From Vibrio pacinii DSM 19139 (lineage in GTDB: Bacteria; Pseudomonadota; Gammaproteobacteria; Enterobacterales; Vibrionaceae), in contig NZ_JONH01000017.1 in the NCBI RefSeq assembly GCF_000711795.1, forward strand, positions 25,467 through 89,466: a DNA stretch of 64,000 nucleotides. The letters run 5' to 3'. The position numbers were made by a program, and so were the translations under genes. Below are positions 12,401 through 21,118 of the stretch, piece by piece (the first letter of the stretch is position 1; every line of letters begins with the position of its first letter). The notes below the pieces were generated by a model. It was not told where the DNA came from. It was given only the letters and a program-made list of their open reading frames with translations, and made no database searches.

Positions 12401-12586
12401 CTACAGCACTTTACCGTCAAAAATCTTACAGTAGGTTATAGGAGTGTATTTAATCTCTCCTTTAGATGTTTCGCATTTGACAACCGGTCCTAAAGGTCCG
12501 TGTCCAGAGGTTTCTCCAGAAAACACTAATGAACTAAAAATTAGGCTATAGCCAGCGAAGAAAAAAGTTACTAGGTATTTCATCAT
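12401..12586 (-). CDS. Small secreted two-cysteine protein, function unknown
   Basis: This is a 61-aa ORF on the minus strand, convergent with the porin gene. The start at 12586 (two consecutive ATGs) has a good GGAG Shine-Dalgarno 8 bases upstream. Residues 1-28 look like a Sec signal peptide with a long hydrophobic core. The mature part is about 35 residues with two cysteines (CETSKGEIKYTPITYC) that could form a disulfide. I do not recognise a family. The signal peptide and ribosome site make it more likely a real gene than chance. Confidence 0.5.
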   Translation of the reverse strand: MMKYLVTFFFAGYSLIFSSLVFSGETSGHGPLGPVVKCETSKGEIKYTPITYCKIFDGKVL

Positions 12587-13201
12587 TAAATACTCCAATT
12601 AATTTGAACTATCTCTTTATTGAAGAGATAGTTCTAGTATGAGCTATGACCTATAAAGATCAAAAAAATAGGCACATTTAAAAAAATTATCTAAAAATAA
12701 CTACAACTTATTTTTTAAATAAAATAAATAAGTGTATGAATTCTATGGCTTGGTTATTTGAAATATTTGTTATTAATAAGGTGATTAACAAAAATAATGT
12801 TATATAGAGGAGGTTTTTTTTTGAATTAAAAAATTAACTTGCTGTATTTAATGGGTTATTTTTAAGATTTAAGTGCGATAAACACTAAAATTAATAAACG
12901 CTTAAATATATCTGAATAAAATGGGCATTTCTAACCTTACTAACATAAGTCATAGATTAAGGGGTCTTTATCTTGTTCAACAAATCGAATAACGTATTGG
13001 TGATGTGTTTATTGTTGGTTTTTCTTTATTTGTCACTGATTCAAACTTTGTTATTGCGACAGTGTTTGATAAAGGATGATGGTTTGTAGGTCCCACCAGA
13101 AAAACCAACTCTTCATTATCGCAAAGATTGTAAACGATCCCAACTGTAATTATCAACTCAGAGGGATCGCCGTGAGATTAGGTAAAGAGAAACTGAGGTT
13201 T
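12587..13201. other. AT-rich intergenic stretch
   Basis: These 615 bases are strongly AT-rich between about 12650 and 12960, with no long ORF. The only coding candidate is the small hydrophobic frame at 12973-13089. A weak GATCCC/GGGATC inverted repeat without a T-tract lies near 13136-13170. Confidence 0.4.
12973..13089 (+). CDS. Candidate small membrane protein (38 aa, TTG start)
   Basis: The frame TTG 12973 to TAG 13089 encodes 38 residues: a short polar N-terminus, about 20 consecutive hydrophobic residues (VLVMCLLLVFLYLSLI) and a charged tail ending KDDGL. AAGGGG lies 8 bases upstream of the TTG as a possible ribosome site. The single transmembrane helix with charged ends resembles known small bacterial membrane proteins. 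The TTG start and lack of a family make this tentative. Confidence 0.28.
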   Translation: MFNKSNNVLVMCLLLVFLYLSLIQTLLLRQCLIKDDGL

Positions 13202-13657
13202 CTAACAAGTTTTAGCTCTGATGGTTAAGATGATTCCATCTACGTCGATGATTTCCACCATAGTGTTTGCTGCAATAGCCTTATCTGAGCGCGCTGTCCA
13301 AGTCGAATCAGCAAACTTTATTCGTCCTTTACCTGCAGGGAAGTCTTCATCTAAACGAATGGTCTGTCCGATTAGCTGTTGCTGCTTTTGATTGAGCGTT
13401 CTTGCTGCATCATCTTGTGTGTCTGACTTCAGTTGTCTGCGCCACCACAACCAAGTGGTGGCAAGAGAGAACACCCCAAAAGCGACCCACTGAAGCTGCC
13501 AGCTGATGGGTAAGATGCTTAACAAAGCACCCACCACGATCGCGGATAGCCCTAGCCAAAGAAAATAGCCTGCCGTGCCGAGTAGCTCACAAGACAGTAA
13601 AGCCAAACCGAAAGCAAGCCAATGCCAGTAATTAATACTTTCCATCAACTCAATCAT
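13202..13657 (-). CDS. NfeD-like membrane protein (YbbJ type)
   Basis: This is a 151-aa inner-membrane protein with hydrophobic segments at about residues 10-50 and 55-75, then a C-terminal OB-fold-like beta domain (GQTIRLDEDFPAGKGRIKFADSTWTARS). This is the short NfeD/YbbJ architecture, whose members partner SPFH/stomatin proteins and influence their membrane microdomains. It follows the qmcA homologue by 8 bases, so they form one transcription unit. Confidence 0.85.
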   Translation of the reverse strand: MIELMESINYWHWLAFGLALLSCELLGTAGYFLWLGLSAIVVGALLSILPISWQLQWVAFGVFSLATTWLWWRRQLKSDTQDDAARTLNQKQQQLIGQTIRLDEDFPAGKGRIKFADSTWTARSDKAIAANTMVEIIDVDGIILTIRAKTC

Positions 13658-13665
13658 GAACGCCT

Positions 13666-14586
13666 CTACTTATTTTGTTGTGAATGTTTAAACATTTCAG
13701 CCACGCCTGCGATCGATCCCATTAGGCCTGTCGCTTCCAGTGGTAACATAATGATCTTGCTATTTTCTGCCTGACCAATACTTTTTAGTGCATCAGTATA
13801 GCCTTGAGCGATAAAGTAATTGACCGCCTGCATATCTCCTTTAGCGATAGCTTCAGATACCATCGTCGTTGCTCGTGCCTCTGCTTCTGCGGCGCGCTCA
13901 CGTGCTTCTGCTTGAAGTATAGCGGCTTGTTTATCCCCCTCCGCTTTTAAAATCTCCGATTGCTTATGCCCTTCAGCACGTAAGATTTCAGCTTGTCTAA
14001 CTCCTTCGGCTTCAAGAACTTCTGCACGTTTATTTCGCTCTGCCTTCATTTGAGCGTTCATCGCTGCGGTAAGATCCGCTGGTGGCTGAACATCTTTAAT
14101 CTCAATACGGGTGACTTTAACGCCCCAAGGGTTCGTCGCTTCATCAACGATAGACAGCAGTTTGACGTTGATCATATCGCGCTGACTGAGCATTTCATCG
14201 AGTTCCATTGAGCCGAGGACAGTACGAATGTTGGTCAGAGTAAGATTGCGAATCGCGTGCTCTAGATCGTTGACTTCATAGGCGGCTTTGGCAGCATTAA
14301 CCACTTGAACAAAACACACCGCATCAATGGTTACATTAGCATTGTCTTTGCTGATCACTTCTTGGGCAGGGATATCCAGAACACGTTCCATCATGCTGAT
14401 TTTATGACCAATACGATCAATGAACGGAATAATTAGGTTAAGTCCCGGCTGAAGGGTATGAGTATAACGGCCAAAACGCTCGACAGTCCAAGTACTGCCT
14501 TGGGGGACGGTTTTTACCGCAGCAATAATCACTGCCACAATAGCAACAATAAAAACGCCAATAGTAATCAATGAATCAATAGCCAT
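13666..14586 (-). CDS. qmcA: SPFH/stomatin-family protein QmcA
   Basis: The 306-aa protein has an N-terminal membrane helix (residues 5-24) and an SPFH/band-7 domain ([20 protein letters not shown] onward). A charged alanine/glutamate-rich coiled coil (about residues 190-245) and an oligomerisation tail follow. It is associated with membrane microdomains and, in E. coli, with FtsH quality control. It is co-transcribed with the nfeD-like gene, matching E. coli ybbJ-qmcA next to cnoX. Confidence 0.9.
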   Translation of the reverse strand: MAIDSLITIGVFIVAIVAVIIAAVKTVPQGSTWTVERFGRYTHTLQPGLNLIIPFIDRIGHKISMMERVLDIPAQEVISKDNANVTIDAVCFVQVVNAAKAAYEVNDLEHAIRNLTLTNIRTVLGSMELDEMLSQRDMINVKLLSIVDEATNPWGVKVTRIEIKDVQPPADLTAAMNAQMKAERNKRAEVLEAEGVRQAEILRAEGHKQSEILKAEGDKQAAILQAEARERAAEAEARATTMVSEAIAKGDMQAVNYFIAQGYTDALKSIGQAENSKIIMLPLEATGLMGSIAGVAEMFKHSQQNK

Positions 14587-14684
14587 CTGTGAGTTCCTTA
14601 TAATGATAATGATTCGATTGTTGCTTAATTTATCCTCACAAACAATGGCAGAAATGAGACTCCGGCTCTGTTTTAGATATAAAT

Positions 14685-14707
14685 AAAGCCGGCACTGCCG
14701 GCTTTAA
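14685..14707 (-). terminator. cnoX terminator
   Basis: An AAAGCCGGC/GCCGGCTTT perfect stem with a three-base loop lies just past the minus-strand stop of cnoX. An A-rich stretch on its left reads as a T-tract in the transcript. Confidence 0.75.
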
Positions 14708-14726
14708 GTAATTGATTTAGAATGGT

Positions 14727-15581
14727 CTAATATAAAATTGAGTAAAGTTGACGGCGATACTTACCCGCAGTTGGGTTGCCTTGTCCTAGCGCAGCTAAGA
14801 TATCCATAAACAACTTTTTGATCTCACCATCTAGAGCATTTAAGTCACTGCGTAGTGAACGCCATAGTAGCTCAAGAGCATCTTCATCACGATTGACTTG
14901 GTGATAGCTCAGCGCCAATTCGTGCACTAGTTTTAAGTTGGTTGGCTGTTGCTGTAATGCCTGTTCTAGCGATTGAATTTCAGGGCTGTTAGCTGCTTGA
15001 TCGTGGAGTTCGAGTTTAGCAACTAACCCTTTGTAATAATTGTCCTGATACTCCAAAGGAATATGAGTGAGCAATGCTCTTGCTTGGTCAAAGTCTTGTG
15101 TCTCGAGATAACAATCGGCCAGTGCAAGCTTTACTTCCGCTTTCTGGTGCCATTCAGGATCCAAGCTTTCGAGTAACGTCAGTGCTTGGGTATGCTGCCC
15201 TGTTTGAATCAATTCAAGCGCTTGCTTAACGTGTTGTTCATCTTGACTTGGTAGATGCTTATTTAACATCTCTTGGATTGCGCCGAGAGTTTGTGGGCCA
15301 CCTAAACCATCAACTGGTTGACCATTAACAAATAATGCAATCGTCGGTAAAGCTTGCACACCAAACTGGCTAGCAATCACTTGTTCTTGCTCGCAATTTA
15401 ACAAGGCCAGAGTGAAGGTGCCGTTGTATTGCTGGGCTAGCATTTGCAGTTCAGGAATCACCTGAGCACTCTCTTCACTCATTGGTGCCCAAAAGTGAAT
15501 CAGTACCGGGGTTTGCATCGAGCCTTCAAGGACTTGACGGAAGTTTTGTTCGTTTAGTTCAACGATGTATGGTGATTGCAT
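14727..15581 (-). CDS. cnoX: CnoX (YbbN), thioredoxin-fold co-chaperone with TPR domain
   Basis: CnoX is a chaperedoxin that protects substrates during oxidative stress and hands them to GroEL. The 284-aa protein has an N-terminal thioredoxin fold (FWAPMSEESAQVIPEL; SQFGVQALPTIALFVNGQPVDGL). It lacks the classical CxxC at the active site: WAPMSEES replaces WCGPC, as in the YbbN family. TPR-like helices follow. ATG 15581 is preceded by a strong GAGGAAAGG site. The in-frame ATG at 15650 would add 23 residues with no family support. Confidence 0.9.
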   Translation of the reverse strand: MQSPYIVELNEQNFRQVLEGSMQTPVLIHFWAPMSEESAQVIPELQMLAQQYNGTFTLALLNCEQEQVIASQFGVQALPTIALFVNGQPVDGLGGPQTLGAIQEMLNKHLPSQDEQHVKQALELIQTGQHTQALTLLESLDPEWHQKAEVKLALADCYLETQDFDQARALLTHIPLEYQDNYYKGLVAKLELHDQAANSPEIQSLEQALQQQPTNLKLVHELALSYHQVNRDEDALELLWRSLRSDLNALDGEIKKLFMDILAALGQGNPTAGKYRRQLYSILY

Positions 15582-15677
15582 GTAACCTTTCCTCGTGACG
15601 CGGTATTTGGTATTTGCTTTAGAGATATGGGCGAAAGGCGGCAAGTTCAAGTTAGTGGTTTGAATTAACAGACATGA

Positions 15678-15712
15678 AACGCCCTTATCGATGCTTCAAC
15701 GATAAGGGCGTT
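15678..15712 (-). terminator. Hairpin between small ORF and cnoX
   Basis: AACGCCCTTATCG and CGATAAGGGCGTT form a 13-bp perfect stem with a nine-base loop. It lies 24 bases past the stop of the small ORF at 15737-15802 on the minus strand, with a short T-stretch. It could end that small transcript ahead of cnoX. Confidence 0.65.
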
Positions 15713-15736
15713 TGATGTTGCAATAAGCGAAGGTGT

Positions 15737-15802
15737 TTATAGAACGATAAACAAGGTTAGCGCAACACCCACACTCAGCCAGTTTAACTGGTTTAGGGTC
15801 AT
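15737..15802 (-). CDS. Candidate 21-aa hydrophobic membrane peptide
   Basis: ATG 15802 to TAA 15737 encodes 21 residues: MTLNQLNW then a wholly hydrophobic stretch ending TLFIVL. A GGAA element precedes the ATG by 8 bases and a strong hairpin follows the stop. The frame, ribosome site and hairpin together look like a tiny single-gene unit coding for a one-helix membrane protein. It is too short for any family call. Confidence 0.35.
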   Translation of the reverse strand: MTLNQLNWLSVGVALTLFIVL

Positions 15803-15900
15803 ATTATTATTCCGAATGTAGCGCATTAATTGTTAGAGCTTGGCTCTCATTGTTAATTTAGCGTCTCATTGTTACGAAATAATGACATGCCTATCTGTTT

Positions 15901-16728
15901 TTATGCGGCTCTGCTCAATATTTTATCGAGTACGGAGGTTGGTAAAAGACGCTTGAGTAATGCGAAAACCTTGGTTGGTGTCGTCACTCGATAGCGGGCT
16001 TTGGGTTTGCTTGACTCAAGGGCATCAATTAAAGGGGCGATACAGGATTCAGGCGGTAAAACAAATGCGTTATTGGAAGTGTCGCTCTTTAAGCGAGCCA
16101 TTTGTTGTCGATAGAGCGTTTCATGAACGCTGCCTTCAATTGGTATCCAACGCTCAAAGGCTTGTAAAGCATTGGCGCGGAATTGAGTCTCTATTGGCCC
16201 CGGCTCAATCAAACTAATGTGGATATTACTGCCAATAAGTTCGAGGCGCAGTGTGTCACTCCAGCCTTCTAAGGCAAATTTAGAGGCGTTGTAGGCGCCA
16301 CGGTATTTCATTGCAGCGAAACCCAACACCGAGCTGTTTTGTATGATTCGACCAAATCCTTGTTTACGCATAGTCGGTAACAGTGCTTGAGTCAGTTGGT
16401 GCCAACCAAAAAAATTGCTTTCAAATTGGGCTCTTAACGCATCGGTTGGCAGATCTTCAAGGGCTCCAGGTTGACCGTAGGCGCCATTATTAAAAATGGC
16501 ATACAGCTGGCCATTAGTCAGTCGCAGTGTTTCTTGTACCGCTTGAGTAATGTTCTCGCTATCACTTAAGTCGAGCTTAATGGCGGTTAAACCTTCCGTG
16601 ATGAGACGCTCGACATCGTGTTGTTGTCGGCAAGATGCAATAACGTGGTAGCCGCGCTGTTGGAGTGCATGGGCGCAGGTGTAGCCGATGCCTGTCGAAC
16701 AGCCAGTGATCAGTATCTGTTTTTTCAT
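15901..16728 (-). CDS. Short-chain dehydrogenase/reductase (YbbO-like)
   Basis: This is a 275-aa classical SDR with the Rossmann glycine motif TGCSTGIGY at residues 8-16, NNGAYG in place of NNAG, catalytic Ser in SSVLG, and YxxxK as YNASK near residue 149. YbbO-type enzymes reduce a range of aldehydes and steroids; the substrate here is unknown. Its position upstream of cnoX on the same strand repeats the E. coli cnoX-ybbO neighbourhood. Confidence 0.85.
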   Translation of the reverse strand: MKKQILITGCSTGIGYTCAHALQQRGYHVIASCRQQHDVERLITEGLTAIKLDLSDSENITQAVQETLRLTNGQLYAIFNNGAYGQPGALEDLPTDALRAQFESNFFGWHQLTQALLPTMRKQGFGRIIQNSSVLGFAAMKYRGAYNASKFALEGWSDTLRLELIGSNIHISLIEPGPIETQFRANALQAFERWIPIEGSVHETLYRQQMARLKSDTSNNAFVLPPESCIAPLIDALESSKPKARYRVTTPTKVFALLKRLLPTSVLDKILSRAA

Positions 16729-16767
16729 ATCTATTTAATCAGTCGGCGCGTGGCCTACCTTAGGTTA

Positions 16768-17685
16768 TTAGTCGTGATGTTGTAATAAATTTTTCAACGC
16801 AGGTTCAATACGTGAGTAGCTAAAGCGAAAACCTAACTCTGTCAATTTCTTCGGTTTGGCTCGTATGCTGTCAAATAACAAAACAGAGCTTTCACCCATC
16901 AATAATTGCATTACCCACTTGGGCGTGAAAAGTAAATGTGGCCGTTTAAGCGCTTTAGCTAACGTCTGACTAAATTCTTTATTGGTGACTGGGTGTGGGG
17001 CGCACAAATTAAACTCACCAAGGGCATGCTGAGTCTCAAGCAAATAGACAATCGCTCTGACCATATCCAGCATATGAATCCAAGGCATATATTGGCGTCC
17101 ACTGCCTAATGGGCCACCAACCCCTAATTTATAAGGGGGGAGCATTTTTTTCAGAGCGCCGCCTTCAGGATCCAGTACAACACCAGTGCGCAATAGGCAC
17201 ACGCGAGTCATATCGGAGCGAGCACGGCTAGCGATGTGTTCCCATGTTGCACAAACTTGATGGGGGAATCCGTTGTTCTCAGTGACACGTAGTGTCTCAT
17301 CAAAAGGGTGTTGTTGTTGATCGCCGTAAAAACCAACAGCGGAGCCACTGATAAAGACATTGGGTGGGTTGGTGCTAGCGTGAATGAGTTCGACTAATTT
17401 TTCAGTTAATAGCCACCGACTGTCACAGATGATCTTTTTCTGTTTTTTTGTCCAACGCTTATCGGCGATCGGCTCGCCAGCTAAGTTAATCACGCCATCA
17501 AAGTCATTGAGGTGCTGCAGGCTATCTAAATCATTAATATAGGTAACATTACCCATATCGGTATGATTGAGTGCCTGTTGTGCTGCTTTTGTGTTACGTG
17601 TGAGCAGAACGATCTCGTGTGTTGTTAAATGCTTTAACAGTTCGCGCCCAATAAATCCCGAACCACCAGTCAGCAATAGCTTCAT
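16768..17685 (-). CDS. yfcH: TIGR01777-family NAD(P)-dependent epimerase (YfcH-like)
   Basis: This 305-aa extended-SDR protein has an N-terminal nucleotide-binding GGSGFIGREL motif, the family-typical VINLAGEPIADKRWT, FISGSAVGFYG, and a C-terminal domain ending in LGFRFSYSRIEPALKNLL. The DUF1731-like C-terminus is characteristic of YfcH/SulA-like epimerases of unknown physiological substrate. It lies 39 bases upstream of the SDR gene on the same strand, so the two are probably co-transcribed. Confidence 0.88.
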   Translation of the reverse strand: MKLLLTGGSGFIGRELLKHLTTHEIVLLTRNTKAAQQALNHTDMGNVTYINDLDSLQHLNDFDGVINLAGEPIADKRWTKKQKKIICDSRWLLTEKLVELIHASTNPPNVFISGSAVGFYGDQQQHPFDETLRVTENNGFPHQVCATWEHIASRARSDMTRVCLLRTGVVLDPEGGALKKMLPPYKLGVGGPLGSGRQYMPWIHMLDMVRAIVYLLETQHALGEFNLCAPHPVTNKEFSQTLAKALKRPHLLFTPKWVMQLLMGESSVLLFDSIRAKPKKLTELGFRFSYSRIEPALKNLLQHHD

Positions 17686-17916
17686 TTTACATCCTTAATC
17701 TTGGCCACGTTTTTGTAAGCGAGAGTCTAACCATAGTTAACTATTGTTACTAATTATAGCGACTTAGAATAAAAAGTGATCATATGTGGCAATATCACAA
17801 AATTAACATTTTGTTACGTTTATCTTCATCTACGCTGCTGAAATCACATCGGAAAACGAGTTTGTTTGTCATGCTTGCATAAAGCGTAAATCGCGTACAG
17901 CACACAAGGAGGTTGA

Positions 17917-18651
17917 GTGGGAGCCGTTATCGCGTTACTCAGAGCGCTTTTAGGCAGTTTGAGGGATTTAACTCCCATTATTGTCGTTATTGCATTCTTT
18001 CAATTGGTTGTGCTGCAAGAGCCACTGCCTCACTTGCTATCGATTTTGTTCGGCTTGGTACTGGTTATTTTCGGTCTGACATTCTTTATTTTTGGTCTGG
18101 AAATGGGGCTGTTCCCGATTGGAGAGAGCATGGCTCAGGCTTTTGCTCGCAAAGGGAGCGTGTTTTGGTTGCTTATCTTTGCTTTCTGTCTTGGCTTTGG
18201 TACGACGATTGCTGAGCCTGCCTTGACGGCCGTTGCCAATGAAGCCGCTGAGGTTGCCGCCGAAGGAGGCATGATTCTTCATCATCCACAAGCAATGGAA
18301 GAGTATGCCAATGGGCTCAGGTATACCGTTGCTTTATCTGTCGGGATCGCGATTTTACTTGGCGTATTGCGCATTCTTAAGGGCTGGCCGATTCAGTATA
18401 TGATTATTGGCGGCTATATTGGTGTGGTGATCCTGACCATGTTTGCTCCACAAAGTATTATCGGCGTGGCCTATGACTCTGGTGGTGTAACAACGTCGAC
18501 AATTACTGTCCCGCTCGTTACCGCTTTAGGGGTTGGGCTCGCTTCAGCAATTAAAGGGCGAAATCCTATGATCGATGGCTTTGGCTTGATCGCGTTTGCT
18601 TCCCTGTTACCTATGATGTTTGTCATGGTTTACGGCATGGTGGTGGCATGA
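17917..18651 (+). CDS. DUF1538 integral membrane protein, first copy
   Basis: This is a 244-aa polytopic membrane protein starting at GTG 17917 behind a strong AAGGAGG. It carries the two DUF1538 signature stretches. The first is [18 protein letters not shown]. The second is a motif around [16 protein letters not shown] followed by [17 protein letters not shown]. About seven hydrophobic segments are visible. Its stop overlaps the start of the next gene by four bases (ATGA). The pairing with a second copy suggests a heterodimeric transporter; the substrate is unknown. Confidence 0.85.
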   Translation: MGAVIALLRALLGSLRDLTPIIVVIAFFQLVVLQEPLPHLLSILFGLVLVIFGLTFFIFGLEMGLFPIGESMAQAFARKGSVFWLLIFAFCLGFGTTIAEPALTAVANEAAEVAAEGGMILHHPQAMEEYANGLRYTVALSVGIAILLGVLRILKGWPIQYMIIGGYIGVVILTMFAPQSIIGVAYDSGGVTTSTITVPLVTALGVGLASAIKGRNPMIDGFGLIAFASLLPMMFVMVYGMVVA

Positions 18652-19445
18652 TCGATTGGTCGCACTTTGCCGCTATTGTGATTGGCACTATTACCGACGT
18701 ATTACCGATCGCGACGATTATTTTTGGTTTTCAGTTCGCGGTACTCCGGCGACCAGTGACGAATTTACCTAAAGTGATATTGGGCTTTTTCTATGTCATT
18801 TTAGGATTGTCGTTATTTCTTATCGGCCTAGATCTGGCCTTGTTTCCTCTTGGTGAAACGATGGCTGCTCAGTTAACCGCGCCAGATTTTATTACTCAGT
18901 TTCGTTTGTCATCAGTGGGAGAGTTCACGTGGATTGATTACTACTGGGTCTACTTGTTTGCCTTTTTTATCGGCTTTAGCACGACGATTGCTGAGCCATC
19001 TTTGATCGCTGTGGCGATCAAAGCTAATCAGGTTTCTGGTGGGAGTATCAGTGTCAATGGGTTACGTATTGCGGTGGCCTTAGGGGTGGCAATTGGTATC
19101 TCTCTCGGCAGTTATCGAATTGTGGTTGGTGACCCGATCCACTACTACATTATTGTTGGCTACGTCATTGTAGTGGTTCAAACCTTTTATGCACCTAAAT
19201 TGATTATCCCATTAGCTTATGATTCGGGCGGGGTAACGACGTCAACTGTGACGGTGCCTTTGGTAGCTGCCTTGGGCCTTGGACTGGCATCAACAGTACC
19301 AGGAAGAAATCCGATGATTGATGGATTTGGGTTGATCGCGTTTGCAAGTTTGTTCCCCATAATTTCCGTTATGGGTTATGCACAAATCACTCAGTGGTTA
19401 AATAGTAAAGCAACTGAGCGGGAGGATAAAAACAATGCGCTTTAA
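18648..19445 (+). CDS. DUF1538 integral membrane protein, second copy
   Basis: This 265-aa paralogue of the preceding gene carries the same motifs: [18 protein letters not shown], then [16 protein letters not shown] and [19 protein letters not shown]. It is translationally coupled at both ends, with an ATGA overlap upstream and an 11-base overlap with the P-II-like gene. The acidic TIAEP and glycine/threonine-rich GGVTTST motifs are conserved between the two copies and lie in the membrane, as expected for ion or substrate sites. Confidence 0.85.
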   Translation: MIDWSHFAAIVIGTITDVLPIATIIFGFQFAVLRRPVTNLPKVILGFFYVILGLSLFLIGLDLALFPLGETMAAQLTAPDFITQFRLSSVGEFTWIDYYWVYLFAFFIGFSTTIAEPSLIAVAIKANQVSGGSISVNGLRIAVALGVAIGISLGSYRIVVGDPIHYYIIVGYVIVVVQTFYAPKLIIPLAYDSGGVTTSTVTVPLVAALGLGLASTVPGRNPMIDGFGLIAFASLFPIISVMGYAQITQWLNSKATEREDKNNAL

Positions 19446-19785
19446 ATTGTTATTAGCTTTTGTCGAAGACAGTAAAACCGATGTGGTTTTAGATGCGGCA
19501 AGGAAAGCCGGGGCAACAGGAGCCACGGTTATCAATAACGCACGAGGAGAAGGGTTGAATCAAAAGCGTACCTTTTTTGGCTTGACCTTAGATGTACAAA
19601 AAGATGTGCTGCTGTTTGTGGTTGAAGAACACTTATCAAGGCATATTCTCGAAACAATCAATGATGTTGGCGAGTTTGACCAAGAGTCCGGCCAAGGTAT
19701 CGCAATACAGATCGATATAGAAGATGCCGTCGGTGTTGCTCATCAAGTTGAGAAGCTAACCAAAGTCGTAGAGGATGAGTTATGA
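19435..19785 (+). CDS. P-II-like signalling protein
   Basis: This 116-aa protein has the ferredoxin-like P-II fold: an initial beta strand ([31 protein letters not shown]), a region corresponding to a shortened T-loop (GEGLNQKRTFFGLTLD), and the nucleotide-site-like GQGIAIQIDIEDAVGV at the C-terminus. The T-loop tyrosine uridylylated in GlnB/GlnK is absent, so it belongs with P-II-like transporter regulators rather than nitrogen P-II. Overlap with the DUF1538 gene implies that it regulates those membrane proteins, by analogy with GlnK-AmtB. Confidence 0.8.
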   Translation: MRFKLLLAFVEDSKTDVVLDAARKAGATGATVINNARGEGLNQKRTFFGLTLDVQKDVLLFVVEEHLSRHILETINDVGEFDQESGQGIAIQIDIEDAVGVAHQVEKLTKVVEDEL

Positions 19786-20186
19786 ATGACCACCCCAAAG
19801 TTCGTGTTTGTGATGTTATGACCAATAACTATGTTGTGATTGATGGGCTTACTACCGTCAAAGAGGGCATTCAGTTAGCAAAGAACCACCAAGTGAAAGC
19901 CTTGGTCGTGAACAAACGCAATGATGATGATGAATATGGCTTAGTGCTAATGAACGATATCGCGAAAAAAGTGTTGGCCAAGAACCGTTCACCAGAGCGA
20001 ACCAATATCTACGAGATCATGACGAAGCCTGCGCTATCGGTCTCATCGGATATGAACGTTAAATATTGTGCGCGATTATTCGAGCGTTTTGGGATCAGCC
20101 GAGCCCCTGTGATTGATAACGGTAAAATCGTCGGTATGGTCAGCTACAATAACATCGTTATTAACGGCATGATTCAAGGTGACTAA
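19782..20186 (+). CDS. CBS-domain pair protein
   Basis: The 134-aa protein consists of two CBS repeats (VCDVMTNNYVVIDGLTTVKEG and YEIMTKPALSVSSDMNVKYC ... GISRAPVIDNGKIVGMVSYNNIV), a Bateman module that usually senses adenine nucleotides. It overlaps the P-II-like gene by four bases and closes the operon. A stand-alone CBS pair next to a P-II-like protein suggests two nucleotide sensors acting on one transporter. Confidence 0.87.
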   Translation: MNDHPKVRVCDVMTNNYVVIDGLTTVKEGIQLAKNHQVKALVVNKRNDDDEYGLVLMNDIAKKVLAKNRSPERTNIYEIMTKPALSVSSDMNVKYCARLFERFGISRAPVIDNGKIVGMVSYNNIVINGMIQGD

Positions 20187-20237
20187 TCGGAGGGCGCTGG
20201 GTAAAATCATCCTGCTATTGATTAAGGGGATGATGTC

Positions 20238-20786
20238 GTGAAACTGTTTTTTGCCTCAGATTTGCATGGCAGTTTGCCTGCCACGGAAAAAGTACTGGAT
20301 AAATATCAACAATCGGGTGCCGAGCATTTTATTTTGCTCGGAGATACGTTAAATCATGGGCCGCGGAATCCGGTTCCTGAAGGGTACAATCCGCCTGCAG
20401 TGAGCGAGTTACTCAACCGCTATGCGGAGGATATTATTGCGGTTAGAGGCAACTGCGATAGTGAGGTTGATCAAATGTTGCTGTCGTTTCCTATGATGAT
20501 GGATTATGCGTGGGTGCTATTGGCAAGCGGTCAGCGTTTGTTTCTCACTCATGGACACCTTTATAACGGCACAAAAAGGCCACCACTTCGCCCAGGAGAC
20601 ATTATTGCTCATGGCCACACTCATATTCCTGTGGCGCACAAAGACGGAGAGCAGGTTATTTTTAACCCCGGTTCGGTGACGTTTCCACGTGATGGTTACG
20701 CGCCTAGTTATGGCGTGTTTGAAGATAATCAGCTAAAGGTTCTGAGCTTTGACGATGAGGTGATCGTTCAAATCGCACTCGAATAA
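20238..20786 (+). CDS. yfcE: YfcE-type metallophosphodiesterase
   Basis: This is a 182-aa calcineurin-like phosphoesterase. The metal ligands are visible: SDLHG (residues 7-11), LLGDTLNHG, RGNCDSEVD, LTHGH, and HGHTHIP near the C-terminus. E. coli YfcE is a manganese-dependent phosphodiesterase of unclear physiological role. The start is GTG 20238 behind AAGGGG. It lies 51 bases after the CBS gene and may be read through from that operon. Confidence 0.92.
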   Translation: MKLFFASDLHGSLPATEKVLDKYQQSGAEHFILLGDTLNHGPRNPVPEGYNPPAVSELLNRYAEDIIAVRGNCDSEVDQMLLSFPMMMDYAWVLLASGQRLFLTHGHLYNGTKRPPLRPGDIIAHGHTHIPVAHKDGEQVIFNPGSVTFPRDGYAPSYGVFEDNQLKVLSFDDEVIVQIALE

Positions 20787-20793
20787 ACAGTGA

Positions 20794-20822
20794 ATAAGCA
20801 GAGCCAATGATCCTCTGCTTAT
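20794..20822. terminator. Bidirectional terminator, yfcE / SelW-like gene
   Basis: An ATAAGCAGAG/CTCTGCTTAT stem lies between converging genes. It lacks long T-runs, so it is a moderate call. Confidence 0.6.
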
Positions 20823-20824
20823 CT

Positions 20825-21118
20825 CTAGATCTGATTATCGTTACTGCGGTCGGAATGGCCAAGATCTCGCTCAGGATCAATCTGATCGCGGACGCGCTGT
20901 TTGAGTACTTTAGCCTCTGGAAATCCACCATCTTGTTTGCGTTCCCATATCTGTTGCCCATTACAGACAATTTCAAAGCGGCCGCCAGTATCGGGGTGGA
21001 GCGATAATGTTTCAATCTCTTCACTAAAGGTGTGCAGTAGTTCTTGCGCAAGCCAAGCTGAACGTAACATCCAATTGCATTGGCGACAGTAGTAGATATC
21101 AATGATTGCCTTATTCAT
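20825..21118 (-). CDS. SelT/SelW/SelH (Rdx) family protein, cysteine form
   Basis: This is a 97-aa thioredoxin-like Rdx-family protein. The redox motif is CRQC at residues 10-13, where animal SelW has CxxU, so this is the cysteine homologue. The family-typical GGRFEIVCNGQQIWERKQDGGFPEAKVLKQRVRD is present in the C-terminal half. I chose ATG 21118 (MNKAIIDIYYC); an in-frame ATG at 21142 would add eight residues. The role is probably redox, and the substrate is unknown. Confidence 0.87.
   Translation of the reverse strand: MNKAIIDIYYCRQCNWMLRSAWLAQELLHTFSEEIETLSLHPDTGGRFEIVCNGQQIWERKQDGGFPEAKVLKQRVRDQIDPERDLGHSDRSNDNQI

Noticed and set aside
17913..17915. TTG as alternative start of the first DUF1538 gene
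   Set aside because: It is out of frame with the conserved protein; GTG 17917 behind AAGGAGG is in frame.
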